This document shows, in pieces, positions 6,020-7,220 of a stretch of DNA of 7,220 nucleotides. Below the pieces are notes generated by a model. That model ran no database searches. It was given only the letters and a program-made list of their open reading frames with translations, and had not been told where the DNA came from. A program made the translations under genes and the position numbers. The stretch's first letter is position 1. Each line of letters starts with the position of its first letter. Where the stretch lies: positions 1 through 7,220 of the forward strand of contig JAJFMB010000240.1 in NCBI GenBank assembly GCA_021772355.1, written 5' to 3'. This DNA is from Chlamydiota bacterium. GTDB taxonomy: Bacteria; Chlamydiota; Chlamydiia; Chlamydiales; JAJFMB01.

Positions 6020-6880
6020 TTAGAAAGATTGCATATTCATGAATATATACATCAAAGGCAGAGTAAAGACAAGAGAGTCTACCATATCAAGAATTCCACC
6101 CAATCCAGGAATTTGATTGCTGTCTTTAACGCCGCCATCCCTTTTCAGCATAGACTCGGCAAGATCGCCAAATTGAGCGAGAATGCTAATGAGAAAACTG
6201 AGGGTAATAGCTTGTGAAAGAGTGATAAAGTCGCTATTGGAAATGTAATAATTAGCAATGCATGTCATCACAATGCCTGTGATTAATGCAGCGGCAATCC
6301 CGGCAATGGAGCCTTCCCATGTCTTTTGTGGGCTTAGGGTAGGTGCGAGTTTATTTTTTCCAAAACGGCGGCCAATAAAATAGGCTGCGGTGTCAGTCAT
6401 TTTTGTGACAACAATTACGAATAGAAAGTAGTAGCGGCCATCGGGGATTCCTTCAGGATAGTAGTAGATAATGTTTATGCCGGTTGATAAAGGGATTGTG
6501 AGGTAGATAAAGCCGAACATACTAATAGCAAGTGTCACGAAGGGATCTCTATTGTGGAGAATAAAGTAGGTGAATAGTGCTATTAAGGTGAACCCTAAGA
6601 TCGCATTGGGAAGAAAACCGACTATTTCGGTTTGCGTGTTGTTGTAGACGGAAAAAGCGTAGGCGATAGTGCATCCGATTACGAGATTAGCAGGAGGGTG
6701 AAATCCTTTTGTTTTGGCAATCTGATAGTATTCCCAAAGTGCAGCACCAATGATACACGCATAGAGTAAAGAAAAGATAGGTTGGAAAGCGGGCACATCA
6801 GAGAAGTAGATAGCAGTAAAGGTCACTACTAATACGATAGAGCTCGTCATAAGACGTTTTTGTAACTCGGTTCCTTTCAT
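6020..6880 (-). CDS. cdsA: Phosphatidate cytidylyltransferase (CDP-diglyceride synthase)
   Basis: A 286-residue polytopic inner-membrane enzyme that joins phosphatidate and CTP to form CDP-diacylglycerol, the precursor of phosphatidylglycerol and phosphatidylethanolamine. About eight hydrophobic segments are visible, for example 13-29, 33-48, 87-108, 113-138 and 190-210. Cytoplasmic active-site pieces are TKMTDTAAYFIGRRFGK (159-175), the conserved LSPQKTWEGSIAG (182-194) and the C-terminal signature QFGDLAESMLKRDGGVKDS (236-254) with D239, K246-R247 and K252-D253. In the signature's end, PGLGGILDMVDS (258-269), leucine and methionine stand where many enzymes have histidine and arginine. I believe other lineages tolerate this. 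ATG 6880 overlaps the uppS stop by ATGA, and GGAGG lies only 3 nt before it, so coupled translation is likely. Confidence 0.95.
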   Translation of the reverse strand: MKGTELQKRLMTSSIVLVVTFTAIYFSDVPAFQPIFSLLYACIIGAALWEYYQIAKTKGFHPPANLVIGCTIAYAFSVYNNTQTEIVGFLPNAILGFTLIALFTYFILHNRDPFVTLAISMFGFIYLTIPLSTGINIIYYYPEGIPDGRYYFLFVIVVTKMTDTAAYFIGRRFGKNKLAPTLSPQKTWEGSIAGIAAALITGIVMTCIANYYISNSDFITLSQAITLSFLISILAQFGDLAESMLKRDGGVKDSNQIPGLGGILDMVDSLVFTLPLMYIFMNMQSF

Positions 6881-7220
6881 GTTCCTCCAAAACGCCTTTT
6901 TCTTGTTTGGAATTCCACAACTGCTTTGTATAGATGTTGAGGAGTGAAATCTGGCCAGAGAATATTTGGCGTATATAGTTCAGTATAAGACATTTGCCAG
7001 AGTAAAAAATTGCTAATGCGCTGCTCCCCGCTTGTACGAATAAATAAATCAGGATCGGGCCATTGCGCAGTGTCTAAGTATCGAGCAATCAGCTGCTCTG
7101 TAATTTCTTCTTTGTGTACTCTTTGCTGATCATAATCGTCAACGATCTTGTGTACAGCACGCCTGATGTCATCGCGTCCTCCGTAGTTGATAGCAAGGAT
7201 AAGATCAATTTCCTTTCCCT
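6877..7220 (-). CDS. uppS: Undecaprenyl diphosphate synthase (cis-prenyltransferase), N-terminal part outside the window
   Basis: The C-terminal 113 residues are visible, continuing past the right edge. They contain LAINYGGRDDIRRAV, the hallmark LFIRTSGEQRISNFLLWQ (first arginine, serine and the R-x-S-N cluster that bind isopentenyl diphosphate), YTELY, WPDF and the C-terminal FQTRKRRFGG. The enzyme adds isopentenyl units in cis to farnesyl diphosphate, giving the C55 carrier for peptidoglycan and other envelope glycans. It should be near the membrane surface. It heads the visible uppS-cdsA-cmk operon, and its TGA shares bases with the cdsA ATG (4-bp overlap). The catalytic aspartate region near the N-terminus lies outside the window and cannot be checked. 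Confidence 0.95.
   Translation of the reverse strand, partial: GKEIDLILAINYGGRDDIRRAVHKIVDDYDQQRVHKEEITEQLIARYLDTAQWPDPDLFIRTSGEQRISNFLLWQMSYTELYTPNILWPDFTPQHLYKAVVEFQTRKRRFGGT

Overview
The window looks like chromosome of a Chlamydiae-phylum bacterium, most likely an environmental (Parachlamydia/Waddlia/Simkania-like) lineage rather than Chlamydiaceae. The main evidence is the neighbour set uppS-cdsA-cmk-plsC, which I recall as the order uppS-cdsA-cmk-plsC-argS in Chlamydia. Here it sits beside genes I do not associate with Chlamydiaceae: a secreted glucanase, a RelE-type toxin-antitoxin pair and a dihydroorotate-dehydrogenase-like protein. Species is not determinable from this stretch.

Layout. 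Positions 1-1102 (minus) hold most of a secreted glycoside hydrolase of the GH64 (beta-1,3-glucanase) type, cut off by the left edge. It is visible only as an open frame running off the window. Positions 1202-1706 (minus) are an antitoxin-toxin pair with overlapping genes and their own promoter and operator-like inverted repeat. Positions 1863-1936 (minus) are tRNA-Arg(CCU) with a good promoter and a downstream hairpin. Positions 1981-3117 (minus) encode the DHODH-like flavoprotein. A 135-bp divergent intergenic region follows. Then gnd (6-phosphogluconate dehydrogenase) and plsC (1-acylglycerol-3-phosphate acyltransferase) form a plus-strand pair, 3253-5339. From the right edge, uppS (partial), cdsA and cmk run on the minus strand as a tight operon that meets plsC tail to tail with an 18-bp overlap.

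How the genes fit together. PlsC makes phosphatidic acid and CdsA activates it with CTP to CDP-diacylglycerol. Cmk phosphorylates CMP, which phospholipid synthesis releases, so it recycles CMP towards CTP. UppS makes the undecaprenyl carrier for envelope glycans. The right half is therefore an envelope-lipid cluster. Gnd supplies NADPH and ribulose-5-phosphate. The left 1.9 kb (glucanase, toxin-antitoxin, tRNA) looks accessory in character.

No gene-free stretch exceeds 300 bases. The longest gaps are 1707-1862 (TA promoter plus tRNA terminator hairpin) and 3118-3252 (divergent promoter region). I saw no CRISPR array, insertion sequence or rRNA. The most noteworthy item is the secreted GH64-type enzyme with both presumed catalytic acids present. 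I found no convincing previously undescribed multi-gene system.
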